Below are positions 1 to 11,000 of a stretch of DNA of 64,000 nt, piece by piece; positions within the stretch are counted from its first letter, which is position 1; each line of letters begins with the position of its first letter. Position numbers and translations under genes: made by a program. Origin of the DNA: Hippophae tibetana (taxonomy: Eukaryota > Streptophyta > Magnoliopsida > Rosales > Elaeagnaceae); assembly GCA_037013495.1 (NCBI GenBank), contig CM072801.1, positions 88,025,816 through 88,089,815 of the forward strand, in the 5' to 3' direction. The notes under the pieces were generated by a model. It had not been told where the DNA came from. It saw only the letters and a list, made by a program, of their open reading frames with translations, and made no database searches.

Positions 1-304
1 TATAAATCTAAAATTCAAAAAATAGATAAATAAAGATAGATAAACCATTTTCAAAAACCAAGGTATGATACCAAACAATGCCAATCCTTTTCTTGGACAA
101 CACGTGTACCTAGGAACACAAAGAATAAGAAAGATTGAATTTCTAAAAACATGGTTAAGATGATAGAATTGGAATCTGAAAGAACAAGAATAGAAAACTA
201 AGCAATAGGGTGCGACCAAATTTTAAGACGTTTGTAAGTAGTATAAACTACGGAATCTGGGTTAAAATATGATGATAGCAAAACCACTGCTATAGTTTTT
301 TATG

Positions 305-324
305 TATCGAAATGTGCTTCGATA
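305..324. repeat. Perfect 7-bp inverted repeat, 6-nt loop (exemplar)
   Basis: TATCGAA (305-311) and TTCGATA (318-324) flank ATGTGC and could form a small hairpin or bind a dimeric protein. The same structure is at 61940-61959 (loop ACGTGC) and in other X1-type monomers. In alpha monomers it becomes the perfect palindrome below. In beta and gamma monomers the CpG of the right arm is lost (CTTCAATTT). Confidence 0.8.
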
Positions 325-876
325 TTATATATTATAATAGTCATTTCGATATACGAGTCTAAAGTTATAACAATTTACAGTTTCAATCCCAATTGATAAC
401 TTCTTTTTCTTTTTAAATTGTGACTTGTAGTAACTTACTTGTTTTTTTCAAAAACATAGATAGGTTGAACACAAAAATGAAATATAGAGAAAACAATTCC
501 GTGAAACTAAGGAAAGCTACGAAATGAAATCCAAATAGGAAAAGAATGACAACAAAATTGAAAGTAAAGACTCGACTTGAAGGACACAATTTAATTCTAT
601 TTTCTGATTTCTAACTTAAGAAAGAAGAAAACTATCAAAGGACAAATTTTTATAAATCTAAAATTCAAACAATAGATAAATAGAGATAAATAAACCATTT
701 TCAGCAACCAAGGCTATGATACCAAACAATGCAAATCCTTTTCGTGGACAACATATGTACCTTGAAACACAAAGAATAAGAAAGATTGAATTGCGTAAAA
801 CATTGTTAAGATGATAGAATTGGAATTTGAAAGAATAGGAATAGATAACAAGGTAATAGGGTGCGACCAAATTTAA

Positions 877-884
877 AGACGTCT
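877..884. repeat. Palindrome AGACGTCT (exemplar)
   Basis: An 8-bp perfect palindrome following the GTGCGACCAAATT block in many monomers. In beta and gamma it is AGACATCT, the change expected from C-to-T loss of the central CpG on the opposite strand. Confidence 0.75.
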
Positions 885-1304
885 GTAAGTAGTGTAAACG
901 ATGGAATCTGGGTTACAATACGGGGATAACCAAAATATTGCTATAGTGAGTTTTTTATTTATCGAAATGAGCTTCGATTAGAAATATTACAATAGTCGTT
1001 TCGATAGACGTGTCAAAAGTTATAACAGTTAAACATTCAACCCCAATTGATAACTTCATTTTGTTTTGAAATTGTCAACTGTAGTAACTTTCTTGTTTTT
1101 TTCAAAAACATAGATAGGTTGAACAGAAAAATGAAATAACGAGAAAAAAATACCGTGAAACTAAGGATAGCTATGAAATGAAATCCAAATAGGAAAAGAA
1201 TGACAACAAAATTGAAAGAAAACACTGGACTTGAAAGACTCAATTTAATTGTTTTTTCTGATTTCTCACTTTAGAAAGAAGAAAACTATCAATGGACAAA
1301 TTTT

Positions 1305-3892
1305 TATAAATCTAAAATTCTAAAAATAGAAAAATAGAGATAGATAAACCATTTTCATCAACCAAGGCTATGATACCAAACAATGCAAATCCTTTTGAAG
1401 GACAACATATGTACCTAGGAACACAAAGAATAAGAAAGATTGAAATGCTAAAAACATGGTTAAGATGATAGAATTGGAATCTGAAAGAACAATAATAGAA
1501 AACTAGGCAATTGCGTGCGACCAAATTTTAAGACGTCTGTAAGTTGTATAAACTATGGAAACTGGGTTAAAATATGAGAATAGAAAAACTACTGCTATAA
1601 TGTGTTTTTTATGTATCAAAACGTGCTTCGATTTGATATATTATTATAATCGTTTCGATATACGAGTGAAAAGTTATCACAATTTACAGTTTCAACCCCA
1701 ATTCATAACTTCTTTTTGTTTTGAAATTGTGAATTGTAATAACTTTCTTGTTTTTTTTCAAAAACATAGATAGGTTGAACACAAAAATGAAATAACGAGA
1801 AAAAAATACCGCGAAACTAAGGAAAGCTACGAAATGAAATCCAAATTGGAAAAGAATGACAAAAAAATTGAAAGAAAACACTCGACTTGAAGGACACAAT
1901 TTAATTCTTTTTTATGATTTCTGACTTAGGAAAGAAGAAAACTATCAATGGAAAAAAATTTATAAATCTAAAATTCAAAATATAGACAAATAAATATAGA
2001 TAAACCATTTTCAGCAACCAAGGCTATGATACCAAACGATGCAAATCCTATTCGTGGACAACATATGTACCTAGGAACACAAAGAATAAAAAAGTTGAAT
2101 TGTTAAAAACAAGGTTAAGATGATAGTATTGGAATCCGGAAGAACAAGAATAGAGAACTAGGCAACAGGGTGCGACCAAATTTTAAGACGTCTGTAAGTA
2201 GTATAAACGACGGAATCTGGGTAAAATATGATGATAGCAAAACTACTGCTATAGTGTGTTGTTTTATGTATCAAAACGTGCTTCGATTTGATATATTATT
2301 ATAATCGTTTCGATATACGAGTGAAAAGTTATAACAATTTACAGTTTCAACCCCAATTCATAACTTCTTTTATTTTGAAATTGTGAACTGTAGTACCTTT
2401 CTTGTTTTTTTTCAAAAACATAGATAGGTTCAACACAAAAATGAAATAACGAGAAAAAAATACCGTGAAACTAAGGAAAGCTACGAAATGAAATCCAAAT
2501 TGGAAAAGAATGATAACAAAATTGAAAGAAAACACTCGACTTGAAGGACACAATTTAATTCTTTTTTATGATTCCTAACTTAATAAAGCAAAAAACAATC
2601 AAAGGACAAATTTTTATAAATCTAAAATTCAAAAAATAGATAAATAAAGATAGATAAACCATTTTCAGCAACCAAGGCTATGATACCAAACAATGCAAAT
2701 CCTTTTCGTGGAGAACATATTTACCTAGGAACACAAAGAATAAAAAGGTTGAATTGCTAAAAACATGGTTAAGATGATAGTATTGGAATCCGGAAGAAAA
2801 AGAATAGAAAACTAGGCAATAGGGTGCGACCAAATTTCAAGCCGTCGGTAAGTAGTGTAAACCATGGAATCTGGGTAAAAATATGAGAATAGAAAAACTA
2901 CTGCTAAAGTGTGTTTTTTTTTATGTATGGAAACATGTTTCAATTTGATATATTATAATAGTCGTTTCGATATACGAGTGAAAAGTTATAACAGTTTACA
3001 GTTTCAACCCCAATTGATAACTTCTTTTTGTTTTGAAATTGTGAACTGCAGTAACTTTCTTGTTTTTTTCAAAAACATAGATAGGGTGAACACAAAAATG
3101 AAATAACGAGAAAAAAAATACCGTGGAACTAAGGAAAGCTACGAAATGAAATCGAAATTGGAAAAGAATGACAACAAAGTTGAAAGAAAACACCCGACTT
3201 GAAGGACACAATTTAATTCTTTTTTCTGATTCCTAACTTAAGAAAGAAAAAAACAATCAAAGGACAAATTTTTATAAATCTAAAATTCAAAAAATAGATA
3301 GATAAAGATAGATAAACCATTTTCAGCAACCAAGGCTATGATACCAAACAAGGCAAATCGTTTTGGAGGACAACATAGGTACCTAGGAACTCAAAGAATA
3401 AGAAAGATTGAATTGCTAAAAACATGATTAAGATGATAGAATTGGAATCTGAAAGAACAAGAATAGAAAACTTGGCAATTGCGTGCGACCAAATTTTAAG
3501 ACGTCTATAAGTAGTAAAAACTACTGCTATAGTGTGTTTTTTATGTATGAAAACATGTTTCGATTTGATATATTATAATAGTCACTTCGATATACAAGTC
3601 AAAAGTTATAACAGTTTACAGTTTCAACCCCAATTGATAACTTCTTTTTGTTTTGAAATTATGAACTACAGTAACTTACTTTCTTTTTTCAAAAACATAG
3701 ATAGGTTGAACACAAAAATGAAATAACGGGGAAAAAATACCGTGAAACTGAGGAAATCTAGGAAACGAAATCCAAATAGGAAAATAATGACAACAAAATT
3801 GAAAGAAAACACTCGACTTGAAGGACACAATTAAATTCTTTTTTCGTGATTTCCAACTTATGAAAGACGAAAACTATCAATGGACAAATTTT
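1305..3892 (+). repeat. Four diverged monomers following X1-X2, copy 1
   Basis: Monomers begin at 1305, 1961, 2615 and 3273. The first is alpha-like (TCTAAAAATAG). The next two share TATTATTATAATCG and oddities such as CAACAGGGTGCG; the fourth has AACAAGGCAAATCG. They align with 30942-33527 at an offset of about 29637, with only scattered single-base differences. The fourth monomer carries a 35-bp deletion, so it is about 620 bp long. No gene is seen. Confidence 0.88.
3503..3535 (+). repeat. 35-bp deletion junction within a monomer
   Basis: Normal monomers have about 35 bases between GTAGTA and AAAAACTACTGC. Here the two are joined directly (AAGTAGTAAAAACTACTGC), losing the GGAATCTGGGTTAAAATATG stretch. 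The same junction is at about 33145-33170 in the duplicated block, so the deletion predates that duplication. Confidence 0.88.
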
Positions 3893-4205
3893 TATAAATC
3901 TAAAATTCAAAAAATACATAAATAAAGATAGATAAACATTTTCACCAACCAAGGCTATGATACCAAACAATGGAAATCCTTTTCGCGGACAACATATATA
4001 CCTAGGAACACAAAGAATAAGAATGGTTGAATTGTTTAACACATGGTTAAGATGATAGAATTGCAATAAAAAAGAACAAGAATATAAAACAAGGTGATAG
4101 CGCGCGACCAAATTTTAAGACATCTATAAGTACTGTAAACGATGGAATCAGGGTTAAATTATGAGAATAGAAAAACTACTACTATAGTGTATTTTTTATT
4201 TATCG

Positions 4206-4413
4206 AAACATGCTTCAATTTAATATATTATAATAGTCAATTCGATATACGAGTGTAAAGTTATGACAGTTTACAGTTTCAACCCCAAATGATAACTTAT
4301 TTTTGTTTTGAAATTGTGAGCTGCAGTAACTTTCTTGTTTCTTTCAATAACATAGATAGATTAAACACAAAAATGAAATAACGAGAAAAAAATAACATGA
4401 AACTAAGGAAAGT
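4206..4413 (+). repeat. 208-bp direct repeat, left copy
   Basis: Runs from AAACATGCTTCAATTTAAT to CTAAGGAAAGT and is followed immediately by a second copy. By eye the two copies are identical. It covers the TTCGAT cluster and the A-rich middle of a monomer. Confidence 0.92.
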
Positions 4414-4621
4414 AAACATGCTTCAATTTAATATATTATAATAGTCAATTCGATATACGAGTGTAAAGTTATGACAGTTTACAGTTTCAACCCCAAATGA
4501 TAACTTATTTTTGTTTTGAAATTGTGAGCTGCAGTAACTTTCTTGTTTCTTTCAATAACATAGATAGATTAAACACAAAAATGAAATAACGAGAAAAAAA
4601 TAACATGAAACTAAGGAAAGT
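4414..4621 (+). repeat. 208-bp direct repeat, right copy
   Basis: An immediate tandem copy of the preceding 208 bp. The junction reads GGAAAGT then AAACATG. Downstream the normal monomer resumes with TAGGAAATG. The corresponding place in the duplicated block (about 33840-34050) has only one copy, so this event is private to this block. Confidence 0.92.
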
Positions 4622-4754
4622 TAGGAAATGAAATCCAAATAGGAAAAGAATGACAAGAAAATTGAAAGAAAACACTTGACTTGAAGGACACAATTTAATT
4701 GTTTTTTCTGATTTCTCATTTAAGAAAGAAGAAAACTATCAATGGACAAATTTT

Positions 4755-7700
4755 TATAAATCTAAAATTCTAAAAATAGAAAAATAGAGATAGATAAACC
4801 ATTTTCATCAACCAAGGCTATGATACCAAACAATGCAAACCCTTTTGGAGGACAACATATGTACCTAGGAACACAAAGAATAAGAAAGATTGAATTGCTA
4901 AAAACATGGTTAAGATGATAGAATTTGAATCTGAAAGAACAATAATAGAAAACTAGGCAATTGCGTGCGACCAAATTTTAAGACGTCTGTAAGTTGTATA
5001 AACTACGGAATCTGGGTTAAAATATGAGAATAGAAAAACTACTGCTATAGTATGTTTTTTATGTATGGAAACATGTTTCGATTTGATATATTATAATAGT
5101 CGTTTCGATATACGAGTCAAACGTTATAACAGTTTACAGTTTCAATCCCAATTGATAACTTCTTTTTGTTTTGAAATTGTGAACTACAGTGACTTTCTTT
5201 CTTTTTTTAAAAACATAGAAAGGTTGAACACAAAAATGAATTAACGAGAAAATACTACCGTGAAACTAATGAAATCTAGGAAATGAAATACAATGAGGAA
5301 AATAATGACAACAAAATTGAAAGAAAACACTCCACTTGAAGGACACAATTTAATTCATTTTTCGTGATTTCCAACTAAAGAAATAAGAAAATAATCAAAG
5401 GACAAATTTTTATAAATTTAAAATTCAAAAAATACATAAATAAAGATAGATTAACATTTTCAGCAACCAAGGCTATGATACCAAACAATGTAAATCCTTT
5501 TCGCGGACAACATATGTACCTAGGAACACAAAGAATAAGAATGGTTGAATTGCTTAAAACATGGTTAATATGATAGAATTGGAATCCGAAAGAACAAGAA
5601 TATAAAACAAGGTGATAGCGTGCGACCAAATTTTAAGACATCTATAAGTAGTGTAAACGATGGAATCAGGGTAAAATTATGAGAATAGAAAAACTACTGC
5701 CATAGTGTGTTTTTTATGTATCGAAACATGCTTCAATTTAATATATTATAATAGTCAATTCGATATACGAGTCAAAAGTTATGACAGTTTACAGTTTCAA
5801 CCCCAATTCATAACTTTTTTTTGTTTGGAAATTGTGAGCTGCAGTAACTTTCTTGTTTCTTTCAATAACATAGATAGATTAAACACAAAAATGAAATAAC
5901 GAGAAAAAAATAACATGAAACTAAGGAAAGTTAGGAAATGAAATCCAAATAGGAAAAGAATGACAAGAAAATTGAAAGAAAACACTTGACTTGAAGGACA
6001 CAATTTAATTGTTTTTTCTGATTTCTCACTTAAGAAAGAAGAAAACTATCAATGGACAAATTTTTATAAATCTAAAATTCTAAAAATAGAAAAATAGAGA
6101 TAGATAAACCATTTTCATCAACCAAGGCTATGATACCAAACAATGCAAATCCTTTTGGAGGACAACATATGTACCTAGGAACACAAAGAATAAGAAATAT
6201 TGAATTGCAAAAAACATGGTTAAGATGATAGAATTGGAATCTGAAAGAACAATAATAGAAAACTAGGCAATTGCGTGCGACCAAATTTTAAGACGTCTGT
6301 AAGTTGTATAAACTACGGAATCTGGGTTAAAATATGAGAATAGAAAAACTACTGCTATAGTGTGTTTTTTATGAATGGAAACATGTTTCGATTTGATATA
6401 TTATAATAGTCGTTTCGATATACGAGTCAAAAGTTATAACAGTTTACAGTTTCAACCCCAATTGATAACTTCTTTTTGTTTTGAAATTGTGAACTACAGT
6501 GACTTTCTTTCTTTTTTTAAAAACATAGATAGGTTGAACACAAAAATGAATTAACGAGAAAAAACTACCGTGAAACTAAGGAAATCTAGGAAATGAAATA
6601 CAATGAGGAAAATAATGACAACAAAATTGAAAGAAAACACTCCACTTGAAGGACACAATTTAATTCATTTTTCGTGATTTCCAACTAAAGAAATAAGAAA
6701 ATAATCAAAGGACAAATTTTTATAAATTTAAAATTCAAAAAATACATAAATAAAGATAGATTAACATTTTCAGCAACCAAGGCTATGATACCAAACAATG
6801 TAAATCCTTTTCGCGGACAACATATGTACCTAGGAACACAAAGAATAAGAATGGTTGAATTGCTTAAAACATGGTTAATATGATAGAATTGGAATCCGAA
6901 AGAACAAGAATATAAAACAAGGTGATAGCGTGCGACCAAATTTTAAGACATCTATAAGTAGTGTAAACGATGGAATCAGGGTAAAATTATGAGAATAGAA
7001 AAACTACTGCCATAGTGTGTTTTTTATGTATCGAAACATGCTTCAATTTAATATATTATAATAGTCAATTCGATATACGAGTCAAAAGTTATGACAGTTT
7101 ACAGTTTCAACCCCAATTCATAACTTTTTTTTGTTTGGAAATTGTGAGCTGCAGTAACTTTCTTGTTTCTTTCAATAACATAGATAGATTAAACACAAAA
7201 ATGAAATAACGAGAAAAAAATAACATGAAACTAAGGAAAGTTAGGAAATGAAATCCAAATAGGAAAAGAATGACAAGAAAATTGAAAGAAAACACTTGAC
7301 TTGAAGGACACAATTTAATTGTTTTTTCTGATTTCTCACTTAAGAAAGAAGAAAACTATCAATGGACAAATTTTTATAAATCTAAAATTCTAAAAATAGA
7401 AAAATAGAGATAGATAAACCATTTTCATCAACCAAGGCTATGATACCAAACAATGCAAATCCTTTTGGAGGACAACATATGTACCTAGGAACACAAAGAA
7501 TAAGAAATATTGAATTGCAAAAAACATGGTTAAGATGATAGAATTGGAATCTGAAAGAACAATAATAGAAAACTAGGCAATTGCGTGCGACCAAATTTTA
7601 AGACGTCTGTAAGTTGTATAAACTACGGAATCTGGGTTAAAATATGAGAATAGAAAAACTACTGCTATAGTGTGTTTTTTATGAATGGAAACATGTTTCG

Positions 7701-8030
7701 ATTTGATATATTATAATAGTCGTTTCGATATACGAGTCAAAAGTTATAACAGTTTACAGTTTCAACCCCAATTGATAACTTCTTTTTGTTTTGAAATTGT
7801 GAACTACAGTGACTTTCTTTCTTTTTTTAAAAACATAGATAGGTTGAACACAAAAATGAATTAACGAGAAAAAACTACCGTGAAACTAAGGAAATCTAGG
7901 AAATGAAATACAATGAGGAAAATAATGACAACAAAATTGAAAGAAAACACTCCACTTGAAGGACACAATTTAATTCTTTTTTCGTGATTTCCAACTAAAG
8001 AAAGAAGAAAATAATCAAAGGACAAATTAT
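4755..8030 (+). repeat. Alpha-beta dimeric HOR (1310-bp period)
   Basis: Monomers alternate alpha (4755, 6065, 7375) and beta (5411, 6721), with steps of 656 and 654. From about 5640 onward the second and third dimer units look almost identical at an offset of 1310. They share the distinctive TACTGCCATAGTG, CATAACTTTTTTTTG and TTTTTATGAATGG variants. This is a simple two-monomer higher-order repeat. Confidence 0.9.
5068..5079. repeat. 12-bp perfect palindrome GAAACATGTTTC (exemplar)
   Basis: At the same monomer position as the TATCGAA hairpin, alpha monomers read ATGGAAACATGTTTCGATT. The central 12 bp equal their own reverse complement. Both sides differ from the beta/gamma form (CGAAACATGCTTCA), so dyad symmetry is kept in a different form. 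Confidence 0.8.
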
Positions 8031-11000
8031 TATAAATTTAAAATTCAAAAAATACATAAATAAAGATAGATTAACATTTTCAGCAACCAAGGCTATGATA
8101 CCAAACAATGTAAATCCTTTTCGCGGACAACATACGTACCTAGGAACACAAAGAATAAGAATGGTTGAATTGCTTAAAACATGGTTAAGATGATAGAATT
8201 GGAATCCGAAAGAACAAGAATATAAAACAAGGTGATAGCGTGCGACCAAATTTTAAGACATCTATAAGTAGTGTAAACGATGGAATCAGGGTAAAATTAT
8301 GAGAATAGAAAAACTACTACTATAGTGTGTTTTTTATGTATCGAAACATGCTTCAATTTAATATATTATAATAGTCAATTCGATATACGAGTGTAAAGTT
8401 ATGACAGTTTACAGTTTCAACCCCAATTGATAACTTCTTTTTGTTTTGAAATTGTGAACTACAGTAACCTTCTTTCTTTTTTCAAAAACATAGATAGGTT
8501 GAACACAAAAATGAAATAACGAGAAAAAAATACCATGAAACTAAGGAAATCTAGGAAATGAAATCCAAGTAGGAAAATAATGACAACAAAATTGAAAGAA
8601 AACACTCCACTTGAAGGACACAATTTAATTCTTTTTTCGTGATTTCCAACTTAAGAAAGAAGAAAATAATCAAAGGACAAATTTTTATAAATCTAAAATT
8701 CAAAAAATACATAAATAAAGATAGATAAACATTTTCACCAACCAAGGCTATGATACCAAACAATGTAAATCCTTTTCGCGGACAACATATGTACCTAGGA
8801 AGACAAAGAATAAGAATGGTTGAATTGCTTAAAACATGGTTAAGATGATAGAATTGGAATCCAAAAGAACAAGAATATAAAACAAGGTGATATCGCGCGA
8901 CCAAATTTTAAGACATCTATAAGTAATGTAAACGATGGAATCAGGGTTAAATTATGAGAATAGAAAAACTACTACTATAGTGTATTTTTTATGTATCGAA
9001 ACATGCTTCAATTTAATATATTATAATAGTCAATTCGATATACGAGTGTAAAGTTATGACAGTTTACAGTTTCAACCCCAATTGATAACTTCTTTTTGTT
9101 TTGAAATTGTGAACTGCAGTAACTTTCTTGTTTTTTTCAAAAACATAGATAGATTGAACACAAAAATAAAATAACGAGAAAAAAATACTGTGAAACTAAG
9201 GAAAGTTAGGAAAGGAAATCCAAATAGGCAAAGAATGACAACAAAATTGAAAGAAAACACTCGACCTAAAGGACACAATTTAATTCTTTTTTCTCATTTC
9301 TAAATTAAGAAAGACGAAAACTATCAATGGACAAATATTTATAAATCTAAAATTCTAAAAATAGAAAAATAGAGATAGATAAACCATTTTCAGCAACCAA
9401 GGCTATGATACCAAACAATGCAAATCCTTTTGGAGGACAACATATGTACCTAGGTACTCAAAGAATAAGAAAGATTGAATTGCTAAAAACATGGTTCAGA
9501 TGATAGAATTGGAATCTGAAAGAACAAGAATAGAAAACTAGGAAATTGCGTGGGACCAAATTTTAAGACGTCTGTAAGTTGTATAAACTACGGAATCTGG
9601 GTTAAAATATGAGAATAGAAAAACTACTGCTATAGTGTGTTTTTTACGTATGGAAACATGTTTCGATTTGATATATTATAATAGTCGTTTCGATATACGA
9701 GTCCAAAGTTATAACAGTTTACAGTTTCAACCCCAATTGATAACTTCTTTTTGTTTTGAAATTGTGAACTACAGTGACTTTCTTTCTTTTTTTAAAAACA
9801 TAGATAGGTTGAACACAAAAATGAATTAACGAGAAAAAACTACCGTGAAATTAAGGAAATCTAGGAAATGAAAGACAATGAGCAAAATAATGACAACAAA
9901 ATTGAAAGAAAACACTCCACTTGAAGGACACAATTTATTTCTTTTTTCGTGATTTCCAACTAAAGAAAGAAGAAAATAATCAAAGGACAAGTTTTTATAA
10001 ATTTAAAATTCAAAAAATACATAAATAAAGATAGATTAACATTTTCACCAACCAAGGCTATGATACCAAACAATGTAAATCCTTTTCGCGGACAACATAT
10101 GTACCTAGGAACACAAAGAATAAGAATGGTTGAATTGCTTAAAACATGGTTAAGATGATAGAATTGCAATCTTAAAGAACAAGAATAGAAAACAAGGTAA
10201 TAGCGTGCGACCAAATTTTAAGACGTCTATAAGTAGTGTAAACGATGGAATCAGGATTCAAATATGAGAATAGAAAAACAACTACTAAAGTGTGTTTTTT
10301 ATGTATCGAAACAGGCTTCAATTTAATATGTTATAATAGTCATTTCGATATACGAGGGTAAAGTTATGACAGTTTAAAGTTTCAACCCCAATTGATAACT
10401 TCCTTTTGTTTTGAAATTAAGAACTGCTGTAACTTTCTTGTTTCTTTCAAAAACATAGATAGATTGAACACAAAAATAAAATAACGAGAAAAAAATACCG
10501 TGAAACTAAGGAAAGTTAGGAAATGAAATCCAAATGGGAAAAGAATGACAACAAAATTGAAAGAAAACACTCGACCTAAAGGACACAATTTAATTCTTTT
10601 TTCTGATTCCTGACTTAAGAAAGAGGAAAACTATCAATGGACAAATTTTTATAAATCTAAAATTCTGAAAATAGAAAAATAGAGATAGATAAACCATTTT
10701 CAGTAACCAAGGCTATGATACCAAACAATGAAAATCCTTATGGAGGACAACATATGTACCTAGGAACTCAAAGAATAAGAAAGATTGAATTGCTAAAAAC
10801 ATGGTTCAGATGATAGGATTGGAATCTGAAGGAACAAGAAAAGGAAACTAAACAATTGCGTGCGACCAAATTTTAAGACGTCTGTATGTAGTATAAACTA
10901 CGGAATCTGGGTTAAAATATGAGAATAGAAAAACTACTGCTATTGTGTGTTTTTTACGTATGGAAACATGTTTCAATTTGATATATTATAATAGTCCTTT

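Larger units (their letters stand above)
1..1304 (+). repeat. X1-X2 landmark monomer pair, copy 1
   Basis: Two monomers distinguished from the rest by shared private variants. X1 has CAAGGTATGATACC, CTTGGACAACACGTG and TTGTGACTTGTAG. X2 has TTCAAACAATAG, ACCTTGAAACAC, CTTCGATTAGAAATATTAC and GGATAGCTATG. The same pair recurs at 29638 and 57762, so it marks the start of a very long super-repeat. X1 is about 650 bp, slightly short. The window opens inside the array at the X1 anchor, so the true left context is unknown. Confidence 0.9.
3893..4754 (+). repeat. Expanded monomer (862 bp) with internal duplication
   Basis: A monomer lengthened by a perfect internal direct repeat of 208 bp. Its left part resembles 33528 onward, with GGAAATCC and ATATATACC shared by both. 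From about 4068 it switches to sequence matching the gamma monomer at about 14100-14518, including the rare CCCCAAATGATAACTTATT. After about 4717 it again matches the 34.1-kb copy (CTCATTTAAG, GCAAACCC). It is therefore a mosaic, probably a gene-conversion tract that also contains the duplication. Confidence 0.85.

Noticed and set aside
660-705. GATA microsatellite
   Set aside because: AGATAGATAAA is only two or three units long and part of the monomer, not a variable-number tract.
651-720. TATAAAT as a promoter and AATAAA as a polyadenylation signal
   Set aside because: Both occur once or more per monomer (TATAAATC, GATAAATAAAG), but such words are expected by chance at this A+T content and nothing else supports transcription.
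658-870. Minus-strand frames of 60-140 codons in nearly every monomer as protein genes
   Set aside because: They are phase-locked to the repeat, low-complexity Phe/Leu/Ile-rich, vary in length through single substitutions and overlap other frames on both strands. There is no domain, consistent start context or neighbouring gene structure.
1555-1773. Plus-strand frames with MCFLCMETC-type starts (64-78 codons)
   Set aside because: They recur only because the monomer recurs, and are broken by one-base changes in many units. Overlapping antisense frames show that base composition, not coding, produces them.
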